A stretch of DNA of 64,000 nt from Phenylobacterium sp. (lineage in GTDB: Bacteria; Pseudomonadota; Alphaproteobacteria; Caulobacterales; Caulobacteraceae): positions 62,001 through 126,000 of the forward strand of contig NZ_PNLB01000008.1 of NCBI RefSeq assembly GCF_013822795.1, written 5' to 3'. How positions within the stretch are numbered: the stretch's first letter is position 1; each line of letters begins with the position of its first letter. The position numbers were made by a program, and so were the translations under genes. This document shows positions 50,627-59,005 of this stretch, in pieces. The notes under the pieces are model-generated. The model saw nothing but the letters and a program-made list of their open reading frames with translations, was not told the DNA's origin and did no database searches.

Positions 50627-52333
50627 CTAGTGCTCGAAGTAGCGAGCGAAGCGGCAGACCAGGTCGGTCGAGGGCCGTGGCCCGGAGCCGTACTTGCCCC
50701 ATTCTTGGTCCCACAGCCGCTGCAGACGCGCGAGTTCCTGCGGATGGCGCGCGGCCAGGTCGACCGACTCCGCGAAGTCGACGTCGGTGTTGTAGAGCTC
50801 CCAGCGGTCCTGACCGCCGTCGCACGCTTGCAGGGCCACCGCCCGCCAGCCGCCATCGGTGATGGCGCGGTTGCCGCGAAGTTCTAAATACTGGGTCGTG
50901 CGCGCCGGCGGGGCCTTCGGATCGGCGAAGGTGGCGGCGAACGAGCGACCGGCGACCGGCAGCTGGCGCTCGCCGCCGACGGTCTCGGCGAACTGGGTCC
51001 CGGCGACCGCCAGCAGGGTCGGGGCGATGTCGACGACGTCGGCGTACTGGCTGCGCACCGCCCCGCCGTCCTTGATCACCGCCGGCCAGGAGACGATCAG
51101 CGGCGTGCGCACGCCGCCCAGGTGCGGCCAGAGCTTGTAGCGGCGGAACGGCGTGACCCCGGCCATCGCCCACGGCCGCGGATACTCGGCCTGGGTCTTG
51201 ACCGTGCCCAGTTCGTCCAGCCGCGCGCGCTGCTGCGCCGGGGTCAGGGTGTTGGGGCGATAGAGCCCGTCGAACGATCCCGTCTGGCCGGCCTCGGGAG
51301 CCGCGCCGTTATCGGACATCAGCACGACGATGGTGTTGCGGCTGAGGCCCGAGGTCTCGAGATAGGCCAACAGCCGGCCGATCTGCTCGTCGGCGTGCTG
51401 CATGAAGCCGGCATAGACCTCCATGTAGCGGGCGTAGACCGCCCGCTCGTCCTCACTGAGCTCGGCCCAGGGACGGTCGCCCTCGGCCGACGGGGGCAGC
51501 ACGGTGTCGGCCGGAATGATCCCAATGGCCTTCATGCGCTCGAACCGCTCGCGGCGGATCTCGTCCCAGCCCTTGTCGTAGACGCCCTTGTAGGCGTCGG
51601 CGTAGCGGGCCGGGACCTGCAGCGGCGCATGGGCGACGCCGAGCCCGAGGTTGAGGAAGAACGGTTGGGCCGGCGCCTTGCCTTGGTGCTCGCCGATCAG
51701 GGCGATCGACTTGTCCACCAGGTCGCTCGACAGGTGGTAGTCGGCCGGCAGGGTCGGGTGGATGTAGCCGTTGTTCTCGACGAGGTCGGGCTTGTACTGG
51801 TCCGTCCAGCCGCGCGCGAAGCCGTAGAAGTAGTCGAACCCGCGCTGCAGCGGCCAGGCGTCGCGCGCCGCGCCCTCGCCCAGTTGGTTCATCGGGATCA
51901 GGTGCCACTTGCCCACCAGCCAGTTGGCGTAGCCGGCGCCCTTCAGCGCCTGGGCCAGGTTCTGGGCGTTCTTCGGGATGTCGAAGGCGTCCTTCGGGAA
52001 CGCAGTCGGCATGACCGCCGCCACGTCCGGGACGTCGGGCATGTTGACCGTGTGGCCGTTGCGGCCGGTGATCATCGCCGCCCGCGTGGTCGAACAGACC
52101 GCCTTGGTGTCGAAGCGGTTGTAACGCAGACCGCGCGCGGCCAGGGCGTCGATGTGCGGGGTGCGGATCTCGGCCCCGAAACAGCCCAGGTCGGAGAAGC
52201 CGACATCGTCCAGGACGATGGTGATGATGTTGGGCCGCGCGCCGGTCGCCGGCTTGCGCGTCGCCGCGACGGCGGCCCGCGCCAGGGCGGTCGAGGCCAG
52301 CAGGGAGGTGAGCAGGACGCGGCGATGGATCAT
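50627..52333 (-). CDS. Secreted sulfatase with CSTTR active-site motif
   Basis: The 568-residue arylsulfatase has an N-terminal signal (HRRVLLTSLLASTALARAAVA, Tat-like), metal ligands D42-D43 (LDDVGFSDLG) and the active-site stretch C79-S-T-T-R83, where the usual proline or alanine at +2 is threonine. GKWHL, SDNGAAPE and HLGGVRTPLIVSWP are also typical. Formylglycine formation would need a matching maturase. It should act in the periplasm, probably on the substrate imported by the receptor at 48223, with which it shares a control element. TetR gene immediately upstream. Confidence 0.9.
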   Translation of the reverse strand: MIHRRVLLTSLLASTALARAAVAATRKPATGARPNIITIVLDDVGFSDLGCFGAEIRTPHIDALAARGLRYNRFDTKAVCSTTRAAMITGRNGHTVNMPDVPDVAAVMPTAFPKDAFDIPKNAQNLAQALKGAGYANWLVGKWHLIPMNQLGEGAARDAWPLQRGFDYFYGFARGWTDQYKPDLVENNGYIHPTLPADYHLSSDLVDKSIALIGEHQGKAPAQPFFLNLGLGVAHAPLQVPARYADAYKGVYDKGWDEIRRERFERMKAIGIIPADTVLPPSAEGDRPWAELSEDERAVYARYMEVYAGFMQHADEQIGRLLAYLETSGLSRNTIVVLMSDNGAAPEAGQTGSFDGLYRPNTLTPAQQRARLDELGTVKTQAEYPRPWAMAGVTPFRRYKLWPHLGGVRTPLIVSWPAVIKDGGAVRSQYADVVDIAPTLLAVAGTQFAETVGGERQLPVAGRSFAATFADPKAPPARTTQYLELRGNRAITDGGWRAVALQACDGGQDRWELYNTDVDFAESVDLAARHPQELARLQRLWDQEWGKYGSGPRPSTDLVCRFARYFEH

Positions 52334-52370
52334 GGACGGACTCCGGGGTTCCGCTCCGGTTTCGACCCGC

Positions 52371-52404
52371 CCCGATATTATGTCAACTTTATAGTATCGT
52401 AATT
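52371..52404 (-). promoter_or_regulatory. 34-bp shared control element, copy B (sulfatase)
   Basis: Read on the minus strand: AATTACGATACT, six bases (ATAAAG), then TTGACATAATATCGGG. It lies 38-71 bases before the sulfatase ATG and directly follows the TetR stop codon. Flanking blocks are identical to copy A. Confidence 0.72.
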
Positions 52405-53012
52405 CAGCGCGGCGCCTGCGGAGGGGTCAGCAGACTCTGGATCAAGGTCCGCAGCTCCTCGTCGGTGACCGGCCAGTTCAGCGTATGGGTGTTGCGCGCC
52501 ACGCCGTTCAGGGCGTTGAGGATCACCGCGGCCGGCAGCGCCGGCGGCGGCGTCATCCGCTCCAGCGCCTGGCCCAACGCGCCGGTGTTGCGGCTACGGC
52601 GGCCCTTGGTGCCGGCGAACAGCGGCGCAGCGATCTCGCGGTTCACCCGGGCCTCGGTCTGCAGCGCCACCGAGCAGGCGCCGAGGTGCGTGTGGCCGTA
52701 GAGTTCGATGAGCTTGTGGGCGAAGGCCTCAAGGTCCGCGGCCGGCGCGCCGGTGTCCTTGAATTCGGCCTCGCTCCAGACTTCGAGGAACGCCTCCATG
52801 ACGCAGGCGGTCGGCGTATCCCAGCGGCGATAAAACGTCGCCTTGGTGACGCCCGCCTCGGCGCAGACGCGCTCAAGCGTCATGCCGGAATAGCCGTGAC
52901 GGGCCAGCACCGTGAGGGCGGCCGCCTTGATACGCTCCTGCAGGCCGCTGTCGCGCGGGCGCCCGCGTCCCCGGCGCGCCGGCTCTGCCGTCTTGGCCTC
53001 GGTCGAACTCAT
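52404..53012 (-). CDS. TetR/AcrR-family transcriptional regulator
   Basis: The 202-residue repressor-type protein starts with a basic RRGRGRPRDSG tail and a TetR helix-turn-helix (LERVCAEAGVTKATFYRRW). The C-terminal ligand domain is unspecific. I use the ATG at 53012, behind GGGGAGA; a longer frame is possible. It lies 70 bases upstream of the sulfatase on the same strand, and the 34-bp element in that gap is the best candidate binding site. It would then control both sulfatase and receptor. Confidence 0.9.
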   Translation of the reverse strand: MSSTEAKTAEPARRGRGRPRDSGLQERIKAAALTVLARHGYSGMTLERVCAEAGVTKATFYRRWDTPTACVMEAFLEVWSEAEFKDTGAPAADLEAFAHKLIELYGHTHLGACSVALQTEARVNREIAAPLFAGTKGRRSRNTGALGQALERMTPPPALPAAVILNALNGVARNTHTLNWPVTDEELRTLIQSLLTPPQAPR

Positions 53013-53225
53013 GACCTTGGATGTCTCCCCGCGCCGAATCCGCGGCCGGCGGCCCCGCGCCAGCACACCAGTCTAGAGGCCCGCGCCTCGCTCGCCCGTC
53101 AAGCCCTGCGACCGACAAGCCCTTGGCCGCGCCGGGTATTTTCTGTACGAGCAGTCGGGCGTTGCGGCCTCTTACGGGTTTCCGGCCGCCGCCTCTCCCC
53201 CGAGCCCGCATGCAGGAGACATCCC

Positions 53226-53540
53226 ATGGCGTGGCTCGTCCTCGGCGTCGCCGTCGTGACCGAAATCATCTGGGCGCTGAGCCTCAAATGGGCTGGGGTG
53301 CAGGCCACCTGGCAGGCCGCCAGCGTGCCGATCGCGCTCAGCTTCGTGAATATGGGCCTGCTGGCCTGGGCCATGCGCGGCTTGCCGGCCGGCACCGCCT
53401 ATGCGGTCTGGACCGGCCTGGGCGCCGTCGGCGTCGGGATCTGCGGGGCGCTGCTGTTTGGCGAGAAGCTGTCGGGCGTGCAGATCGCCTTCATGGGCCT
53501 GATCGTGGTCGGCGTGGTCGGGACCAAGCTCGCCGCCTGA
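53226..53540 (+). CDS. Small multidrug resistance (SMR) family transporter, SugE/Gdx-like
   Basis: The 104-residue, four-helix SMR protein has the essential membrane glutamate E13, the helix-1 pattern EIIWALSLKWAG typical of the SugE/Gdx branch, and GTAYAVWTGLGAVG. Gdx members export guanidinium ions; other SMRs expel quaternary ammonium compounds. GGAGAC precedes the ATG. No guanidine riboswitch of convincing shape was found upstream. It is divergent from the TetR gene and is followed by a second TetR gene. Confidence 0.88.
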   Translation: MAWLVLGVAVVTEIIWALSLKWAGVQATWQAASVPIALSFVNMGLLAWAMRGLPAGTAYAVWTGLGAVGVGICGALLFGEKLSGVQIAFMGLIVVGVVGTKLAA

Positions 53541-53559
53541 TCCGGCTGCATTGACACTT

Positions 53560-54171
53560 ATGGCGCGCAGGCCGCATCCCTTGGCGATGGCCAAGACGGA
53601 TAAAGCGCCGCGCCGCTGGTCGGACGCCACCCACGCCAGCCTGATCGCGGCGGGGCTGGAGGCGTTCGGCGAACAGGGCTTCGACGCGCTGAGCGAGGAC
53701 GCCATCGCACGGCGGGCGGACCTGACGCGCGGGGCGATCCAGTACCAGTTCGGCGGCAAGCGCGGCCTGTTCGCGGCGGTCTTCCAGCATGTCCTGACCC
53801 AGACCGCGCGCGATCTTTACGACCAGACGATGGAGCGCGCCCACTCGGTCGCCGAGCTCGGCGAAGGCGTCGGGGTGTTCATGGATCTGGCGCTGGATCC
53901 GCAGCGCCGCCGGCTGCTGTTCGTCGAGGCGCCGGTCGTGCTCGGCTGGGACGACTGGCGGGCGGGCCTGCGCGGCGCGTTCGAGCCGCTGCTACATCAC
54001 GCCCTCGGCCACTGGGTGTCCGAGGGGCTGCTGCGCGAGGACGAAATCGCCGGCTACGCCGAGGTGCTGCTGGGCGCCGGCGTTCAGGCGGCCCTGGCCC
54101 AGAGCGCGGGCGACCCTGTCCCGCGCGCGGCCCTGGAGGCGATGATCGCCCGGCTCGCCGCCCGCCCCTGA
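53560..54171 (+). CDS. TetR-family transcriptional regulator
   Basis: A regulator of about 203 residues with the TetR helix-turn-helix (SEDAIARRADLTRGAIQYQFGGKRGLF, cited for IARRADLTRGAIQYQF) and a typical ligand domain. The start is uncertain: ATG 53560 and ATG 53587 are both possible, without a good ribosome site. A 35-bp palindrome 20 bases after its stop, in front of the next gene, is its likely operator. It may also act on the SMR gene just upstream. Confidence 0.88.
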   Translation: MARRPHPLAMAKTDKAPRRWSDATHASLIAAGLEAFGEQGFDALSEDAIARRADLTRGAIQYQFGGKRGLFAAVFQHVLTQTARDLYDQTMERAHSVAELGEGVGVFMDLALDPQRRRLLFVEAPVVLGWDDWRAGLRGAFEPLLHHALGHWVSEGLLREDEIAGYAEVLLGAGVQAALAQSAGDPVPRAALEAMIARLAARP

Positions 54172-54190
54172 GGCGCCTTGGTTGCGCCCT

Positions 54191-54225
54191 CCCATTATTT
54201 CATGCACGTTGCACGAAATAATGGG
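54191..54225. promoter_or_regulatory. 35-bp palindrome, candidate TetR operator
   Basis: CCCATTATTTC and GAAATAATGGG form perfect 11-base arms around a 13-base centre that is itself nearly symmetric (TGCA...TGCA). It is AT-rich against a GC-rich background and runs into the ribosome site of the gene at 54239. Confidence 0.72.
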
Positions 54226-54238
54226 AGGAAGCCGCGCT

Positions 54239-54625
54239 ATGTCTCGCTTCGCCGTCATCTCGGCCGCCGTGCTCGGCGTGCTGTTCCCACTGCTGGAGAC
54301 GCTGCGGCGCGGCCTGGGCGCCTGGCTGACCACGCCGGTCACCCTGCTGGAGGACTATGTCGCCGGCGCGCTGCTCCTGTGGGCCGCGGTGTTCCTCGCC
54401 CAACGCCGGCCCAGCGGCTGGGTGGTGATGCTGGCGGCGGCCGCCTACACCACCGGCATGATGTCCTCGAGCTTCTGGAAGCAGTTGGAAGCGCAGCTGA
54501 CCGGCGAGACCTGGGAGGACAACCAGGGCGTCGTCATCGCCTTCAAGCTGCTGTTGTGGGGCCTGCCGCTGATCCTGACGATCATCTCAGCCAAAGCGGT
54601 CCTGCGCGAACGGGCGACCTCATGA
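54239..54625 (+). CDS. Small integral membrane protein, unknown
   Basis: The 128-residue protein has four predicted membrane helices (about 4-24, 33-52, 58-78 and 96-118). It has a GETWEDNQG loop with no known motif. Start at ATG 54239 with GGGAGGAAG, directly after the 35-bp palindrome. Its stop overlaps the phosphatase-like gene (ATGA). It is probably TetR-controlled. Confidence 0.7.
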   Translation: MSRFAVISAAVLGVLFPLLETLRRGLGAWLTTPVTLLEDYVAGALLLWAAVFLAQRRPSGWVVMLAAAAYTTGMMSSSFWKQLEAQLTGETWEDNQGVVIAFKLLLWGLPLILTIISAKAVLRERATS

Positions 54626-55260
54626 GCAAGGACATCTATCTCGTCGCCCACGGGCAGGCGCAGCACCATGTCCAGGGGCTGGTCGGCGGCTGGTATGACA
54701 GCGAGCTCACCGACCTCGGCCATCGTCAGGCGCAGGCGATCGCCGCCCATCTTGCCGAGCGCTTGGCCGGCGCACCCGCAGTGGAGGTCTACGCCTCGGA
54801 CCTGCGCCGCACCGCCCAGACCGCCGCGCCGATCGCCCGCGCGCTGGGCGTCGAAGCCGTCCACTGGAGCGACCTGCGCGAGCGCAGCTACGGCGAGGCC
54901 GGCGGCAAGCCCGACGCCTGGCTGGAGGAACGCATGGTGCTGACGCCCAAGGAGGGAGACCGCCTCGACCACCGCGACGGCCTGGTTGAGGCCGAGACTA
55001 AGCGCGAGTTCGCCACCCGCATCTACCGCGCCATGGACGCCATCACGGCCAGCCCCTGTCAGGTGCAGGTGGTGGTCACGCACGGCTATGCGGTGACCTT
55101 CGCCATCGCCGCCTGGATCCGGATGCCGCTGGAGTCGGTCGGCTGGGTGAATTTCCGGTCGAGCTCGGGGGCGATCAGCCACCTGCGCGAGGACGACCAC
55201 TGGTTCAACCGCTACCTGATGAGCCTCAGCGAGACGGGCCACCTGGCCGGGGTCGACTAG
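54622..55260 (+). CDS. Histidine phosphatase superfamily protein with altered RHG motif
   Basis: The 212-residue branch-1 histidine phosphatase (phosphoglycerate-mutase-like) keeps the phospho-acceptor H10, R62 (SDLRRTAQTA), E87 (LRERSYGE) and H154 (VTHGYA). The conserved Arg in front of the first histidine is alanine: VAHGQAQ instead of the usual R-H-G. That arginine binds phosphate, so activity may be low or the substrate different. Start overlaps the membrane protein stop; end overlaps the convergent TetR gene by four bases. Confidence 0.8.
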   Translation: MSKDIYLVAHGQAQHHVQGLVGGWYDSELTDLGHRQAQAIAAHLAERLAGAPAVEVYASDLRRTAQTAAPIARALGVEAVHWSDLRERSYGEAGGKPDAWLEERMVLTPKEGDRLDHRDGLVEAETKREFATRIYRAMDAITASPCQVQVVVTHGYAVTFAIAAWIRMPLESVGWVNFRSSSGAISHLREDDHWFNRYLMSLSETGHLAGVD

Positions 55261-55847
55261 GTTTTGTCGGCTTCGCGCGGCGGCTCGTAGGCGAGCGCCG
55301 CCTCACGCGCGATGGCCAGGATTTCGTCTCCGCGCGCGCCGGGTCCGAACACCCGCGCCAGCAGCAGTCCGCCGAGCATCGTGCTCCAGGCCGCGACGGC
55401 CGCGTCAGTCTTGCCGTCCGGCTCGCCCATGGTCTTGGCGGTCCGTTCGAAGACGCCCTGCAACCGGTCGGCCATCAGCGCCCGCACCTGCGGATCGTCG
55501 GCGCGCGCGACGTCGGCGGCCAGCGAGGCGATGGGGCAGCCCTGGCCGATGCCGTCGCGGTGCGAGCGGCTGAGATAGCGGGTGACCATGGCCCGGAAGC
55601 CGCCGCCGGCCCGTTGATTGGCGGCCCGCTGCACGGCGAAGGTTTCGTCCAGCGCCCGGCCGAGCGCCGCCACCGCCAGCGCCGAGCGCGAGCGGAAGTG
55701 ACCGTAGAAGCCGCCGCGGGTCAGGCTGGCCTGCTTCATCAGGGTGTCGATGCTGAGGTTTTCCAGGCCGCCGGCCCGAATCCGCTCGGCCGCCGCCTCC
55801 AGGATGCGCTCGCGGCTCTCGGCCTTCTCGGCTTGCGAATGTCCCAT
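55257..55847 (-). CDS. TetR/AcrR-family transcriptional regulator
   Basis: The 196-residue regulator has an N-terminal TetR HTH (IDTLMKQASLTRGGFYGHF) and a C-terminal domain with the GCPIASLAADVARAD pattern common in the LfrR/NemR-like subgroup. It is divergent from the thioesterase-receptor operon, and two tandem 22-bp repeats lie between them. Confidence 0.9.
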   Translation of the reverse strand: MGHSQAEKAESRERILEAAAERIRAGGLENLSIDTLMKQASLTRGGFYGHFRSRSALAVAALGRALDETFAVQRAANQRAGGGFRAMVTRYLSRSHRDGIGQGCPIASLAADVARADDPQVRALMADRLQGVFERTAKTMGEPDGKTDAAVAAWSTMLGGLLLARVFGPGARGDEILAIAREAALAYEPPREADKT

Positions 55848-55934
55848 TGGCTCCGGACCTCACGGTTGACCGTCGTCAGAGCTAGCATGTTCCGGTCACA
55901 CGCAACAGATGCGCATGAGTTTCCTTGATAATCT

Positions 55935-55978
55935 GAATGATTGACTTCATGCAGATGAATGTTGACCATCATGCAGAT
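55935..55978 (+). promoter_or_regulatory. Two tandem 22-bp repeats, candidate operator
   Basis: 55935-55956 and 55957-55978 are directly adjacent 22-mers sharing GAATG, TTGAC (shifted by one) and TCATGCAGAT. A 22-base unit puts both copies on the same DNA face. They lie just upstream of the thioesterase start at 56000. Confidence 0.6.
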
Positions 55979-55999
55979 TGCCGATCTGGAAGATTTTCG

Positions 56000-56827
56000 A
56001 TGACCGCAGCCACTATTTTGGCCGAAGCCGCCGTCCACCCGTTCGATGAGGCGCTGACCCTCAGAACCCTCGCCGAGGGCGTCTACGAAGGGGTTCCCAG
56101 CCAGCTCTACTGGAACATGGCCGGGCCGTTCGGCGGGGTCACCGCCGCGACCTTGATGAAGGGCGTGCTCGAGCACCCGGCCCTGCGCGGCCGGCCGCTG
56201 GCCCAGACCGTCAACTTCTGCGCGGCCATCACCCCCGACCCGTTCGTGCTGAAGGTGGTCCTGGAGCGCGACGGCAAATCGACCCAGCACTGGAGCGTGC
56301 GGCTGGAGCAGGCCGGCCAGATGGCGGCCAACGCCACCCTCGTCACCGGCCCCGAGCGCGACACCTGGGGCGCCCAGCCCTCGCTGCCGCCGGCCGCCCG
56401 CGACGCCGCCGACGTGCCGGTGTTCACCACCGCGGCGCTGACCGCCTGGTTCTCGCAGTACGAAATGCGTTTCGATCATGGGGCGCCGAGCCTCGATCAG
56501 AGCTCGGAGACCGGGCTCACCCGCGCCTGGCTGCGCGACCGCCAGGCCCGGCCGCTCGACTATCTGGCGCTGGCCTCGATGGCCGACGCCTTCGCGCCGC
56601 GGGTGTTTCTGATGCGCGGCGTGCGCGCGCCGGCCGCGACGGTGAGCCTGTCGACCTACTTCCTGGCCGCGCCGGACGAGTTGGCCGCGCAGGACGTGCG
56701 CCCGATCCTGGGGCAGGCGCAGCCGCGCGCGGCGCGGCACGGCTTCCACGACCAGACCGTCGAATTGTGGTCCGACGCCAAGTCGCTGCTTGCGGTCTCG
56801 CACCAGTTGGTGTGGTTCAAAGACTAG
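56000..56827 (+). CDS. Acyl-CoA thioesterase-like (TesB-type double hot-dog) protein
   Basis: The 275-residue protein has two hot-dog halves as in TesB/acyl-CoA thioesterase II-like proteins: YWNMAGPFGGVTAATLM with the first helix, and LDYLALASMADAFAPRVF in the second. It would cleave acyl-CoA thioesters. ATG at 56000 follows TGGAAGA. It lies 30 bases before the second TonB receptor, with GGGGGAG between, so they are an operon behind the tandem repeats. Confidence 0.82.
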   Translation: MTAATILAEAAVHPFDEALTLRTLAEGVYEGVPSQLYWNMAGPFGGVTAATLMKGVLEHPALRGRPLAQTVNFCAAITPDPFVLKVVLERDGKSTQHWSVRLEQAGQMAANATLVTGPERDTWGAQPSLPPAARDAADVPVFTTAALTAWFSQYEMRFDHGAPSLDQSSETGLTRAWLRDRQARPLDYLALASMADAFAPRVFLMRGVRAPAATVSLSTYFLAAPDELAAQDVRPILGQAQPRAARHGFHDQTVELWSDAKSLLAVSHQLVWFKD

Positions 56828-56857
56828 AAGAACGAATAAGTACAAGACGGGGGAGTC

Positions 56858-59005
56858 ATGGGGGGAATTCGAGGCGGGCGCGCCCATCTGGGCGCGGCCT
56901 CGCTCTTTGCGCTGGGCTGGCTGCTGGCCGGTCCGGCCGCCGCGCAGCCGGCCAAGACCGACGACGGAACCGCGACCTTCCCGGCCGCCTTCTTCGCCCA
57001 GTACAACCCCGTGACCGCCGCCGACATGGTCGCGCGCGTGCCGGGCTTCGAGCTGCGCGACGGCGATGACCGGCGCGGCTTCGGCGGCTCGGCCGGCAAC
57101 CTGCTGATCAATGGCGAGCGCCCGAGCTCCAAGACCGCGGCCTCGGAGATCCTCAAGCGGATCCCGGCCAGCGACGTCGTCCGAGTCGAGGTGATGTCGG
57201 CGACCAACGCCTCGTCGGACGTCCGCGGCCAGACCCAGGTGGTCAATCTGGTCATCAACCAGTCGGCGGCGCGCAAGCCCTCGACCACCTTCGTCGCTGG
57301 CCTGCGCCAGATCCAATACTCCGAGCGGATCGGCTGGACGCTGCAAGCCTCGCGCTCGATGGCGCTGTCCGACACCGCCGACCTGTCGATGGACGTGCAG
57401 ACCCCGAACATCCTGGGGCGCGGCGAGATCCGCGACCTGCTCTACAACAGCGCCGGCGACCTGACCGGCGCCCGCTACCAGATCGGCCAGTCGACCAATG
57501 TCAGCCTGCAGGGCTCGGCCCACCTGCGCTGGCGGCCCAATTCGCAGGACGTGATCAACCTCAACGCCCAGTACGTCCCGGCCTGGAACAAGACCGACAC
57601 CGTCCAGTACGAGGCGGTCGCCACCACCGCCCTGCGCAGCAGCCTGGTCGGCCTCACCGAGTATGACGACAACTACACCGCCGAGGTCGGCGGCGACTGG
57701 GAGCACAGCTTCTCGCAGGCTCTGTCGGTCAAGCTGATCGGGCTGATCTCGCAGTCCAACGTCGTCCAGCAGGACGTCTACGACATCTTCACCGCCCCGG
57801 CGGCCTACCTGATCCGCACCCAGGACCGCACGACCAGCGGCGGCGAGCGCATCGCCCGCGGGGTGGTGAAGTGGAACGCGTTTCCGCGCCACGCCCTGGA
57901 GTTCGGCGGCGAAGGCGCCTTCAACTTCCGCGACACGACGCTCGACATCGTCAACCAGCCGCGCGGCGGGGCGCCAATGCCCGTGCCCCTGCCCGTCGCC
58001 GACGCCCGGGTCGAGGAGGTGCGCGGCGAGGTGTTCGTCACCGACATGTGGTCAGCATCGGAAAAGCTGACGATCGAGGGCGGCGTCAACGTCGAGTTCT
58101 CGCGCATCTCGCAGACCGGCGACCAGGAGCAGGAGCGCGAGTTCAATTTCGTCAAACCGCGCCTGAACGCGACCTACGTGCTCACCCCCGACCACACCCT
58201 GCGCTTCAGCCTGGTGCGCGACGTGGCGCAGCTCGACTTCGCGGAGTTCAGCAGCACGATCGATTTCGTCAACTCCTCGACCATCCAGGGCAATCCGAAC
58301 CTGGTTCCGGAGACGGCCTGGAAGTCGCGGCTGGAATGGGAGGGACGCTTCGGCAAGCGCGCCGCCGTGACCCTGGTCGCCTTCGCAGACAAGGTGCAGG
58401 ACGTCCACGACCTAGTCGAGATCGGCGGCTTCGACGCCTACGGCAACATCGGCGACGGCACGCGGGTCGGGGCCGAGGTCCGCGGGACCGTGCCGCTGGA
58501 CCCGATCGGTCTTGCCAATGCTGAACTGCGCTTCAACGGCCTCTACCAGCAGACGCGCGTCACCGACCCGATCACCGGCCAGGAGCGCTCGTTCTCCGTG
58601 CCGCTGGAGCGCCAGGGCACCGCCTCCGGCGCGCCGGTGCTCAACGCCGGCAACAAGGACTGGGCCTATGTCGTGAACTTCCGCCAGAACCTGCCGGCGA
58701 TCTCCTCGGCCTGGGGCGTCGCGGCCGTGCAGTGGGCCGAGCGCGAGGAGTACCGGCGGGCCGAAATCCTCACCTATGTCCGGCCCGAGCCGCGCATCGA
58801 CCTTTTCTTCGAGACCACGCTGATCAAGCCGGTGACCCTGAAGCTCTACGTCAACAACATCCTCTCCTCGTCCGAGGAGCGGACGCGAACCTACTTCCTC
58901 GGCTCGCGCGCCGGCGGCCAGATCGACCGGGTCGAGGAGCGGCTGTCGGACGGCGGCCCCGAGGGCTCGCGCGCCATCGGGGTCCAGGTGTCGGGAAGGT
59001 TCTAG
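56858..59005 (+). CDS. TonB-dependent receptor (outer-membrane beta-barrel)
   Basis: The 715-residue receptor has a signal peptide (cleavage after AAA, near residue 29), a plug (about 45-135, with GNLLINGERPSSK and RIPASDVVRVEVMSA) and a barrel ending in GVQVSGRF. There is no obvious TonB box. It belongs to the branch with short plugs often paired with thioesterases or hydrolases. Substrate is unknown. Its end overlaps the convergent GST gene by four bases. Confidence 0.88.
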   Translation: MGGIRGGRAHLGAASLFALGWLLAGPAAAQPAKTDDGTATFPAAFFAQYNPVTAADMVARVPGFELRDGDDRRGFGGSAGNLLINGERPSSKTAASEILKRIPASDVVRVEVMSATNASSDVRGQTQVVNLVINQSAARKPSTTFVAGLRQIQYSERIGWTLQASRSMALSDTADLSMDVQTPNILGRGEIRDLLYNSAGDLTGARYQIGQSTNVSLQGSAHLRWRPNSQDVINLNAQYVPAWNKTDTVQYEAVATTALRSSLVGLTEYDDNYTAEVGGDWEHSFSQALSVKLIGLISQSNVVQQDVYDIFTAPAAYLIRTQDRTTSGGERIARGVVKWNAFPRHALEFGGEGAFNFRDTTLDIVNQPRGGAPMPVPLPVADARVEEVRGEVFVTDMWSASEKLTIEGGVNVEFSRISQTGDQEQEREFNFVKPRLNATYVLTPDHTLRFSLVRDVAQLDFAEFSSTIDFVNSSTIQGNPNLVPETAWKSRLEWEGRFGKRAAVTLVAFADKVQDVHDLVEIGGFDAYGNIGDGTRVGAEVRGTVPLDPIGLANAELRFNGLYQQTRVTDPITGQERSFSVPLERQGTASGAPVLNAGNKDWAYVVNFRQNLPAISSAWGVAAVQWAEREEYRRAEILTYVRPEPRIDLFFETTLIKPVTLKLYVNNILSSSEERTRTYFLGSRAGGQIDRVEERLSDGGPEGSRAIGVQVSGRF

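Noticed and set aside
53067..53225. Possible guanidine-II (mini-ykkC) riboswitch before the SMR gene, with ACGA and ACGG sequences
   Set aside because: Only the first ACGA sits in a short hairpin (CTGT/GCAG), and the second ACGG does not pair around its loop. The consensus needs two GG-ACGR-CC hairpins.
55739..57892. Long open frame antisense to the thioesterase and second receptor
   Set aside because: It is a shadow of the receptor's codon use, with no recognised domain. The TetR gene overlapping its end is in another frame and well supported.
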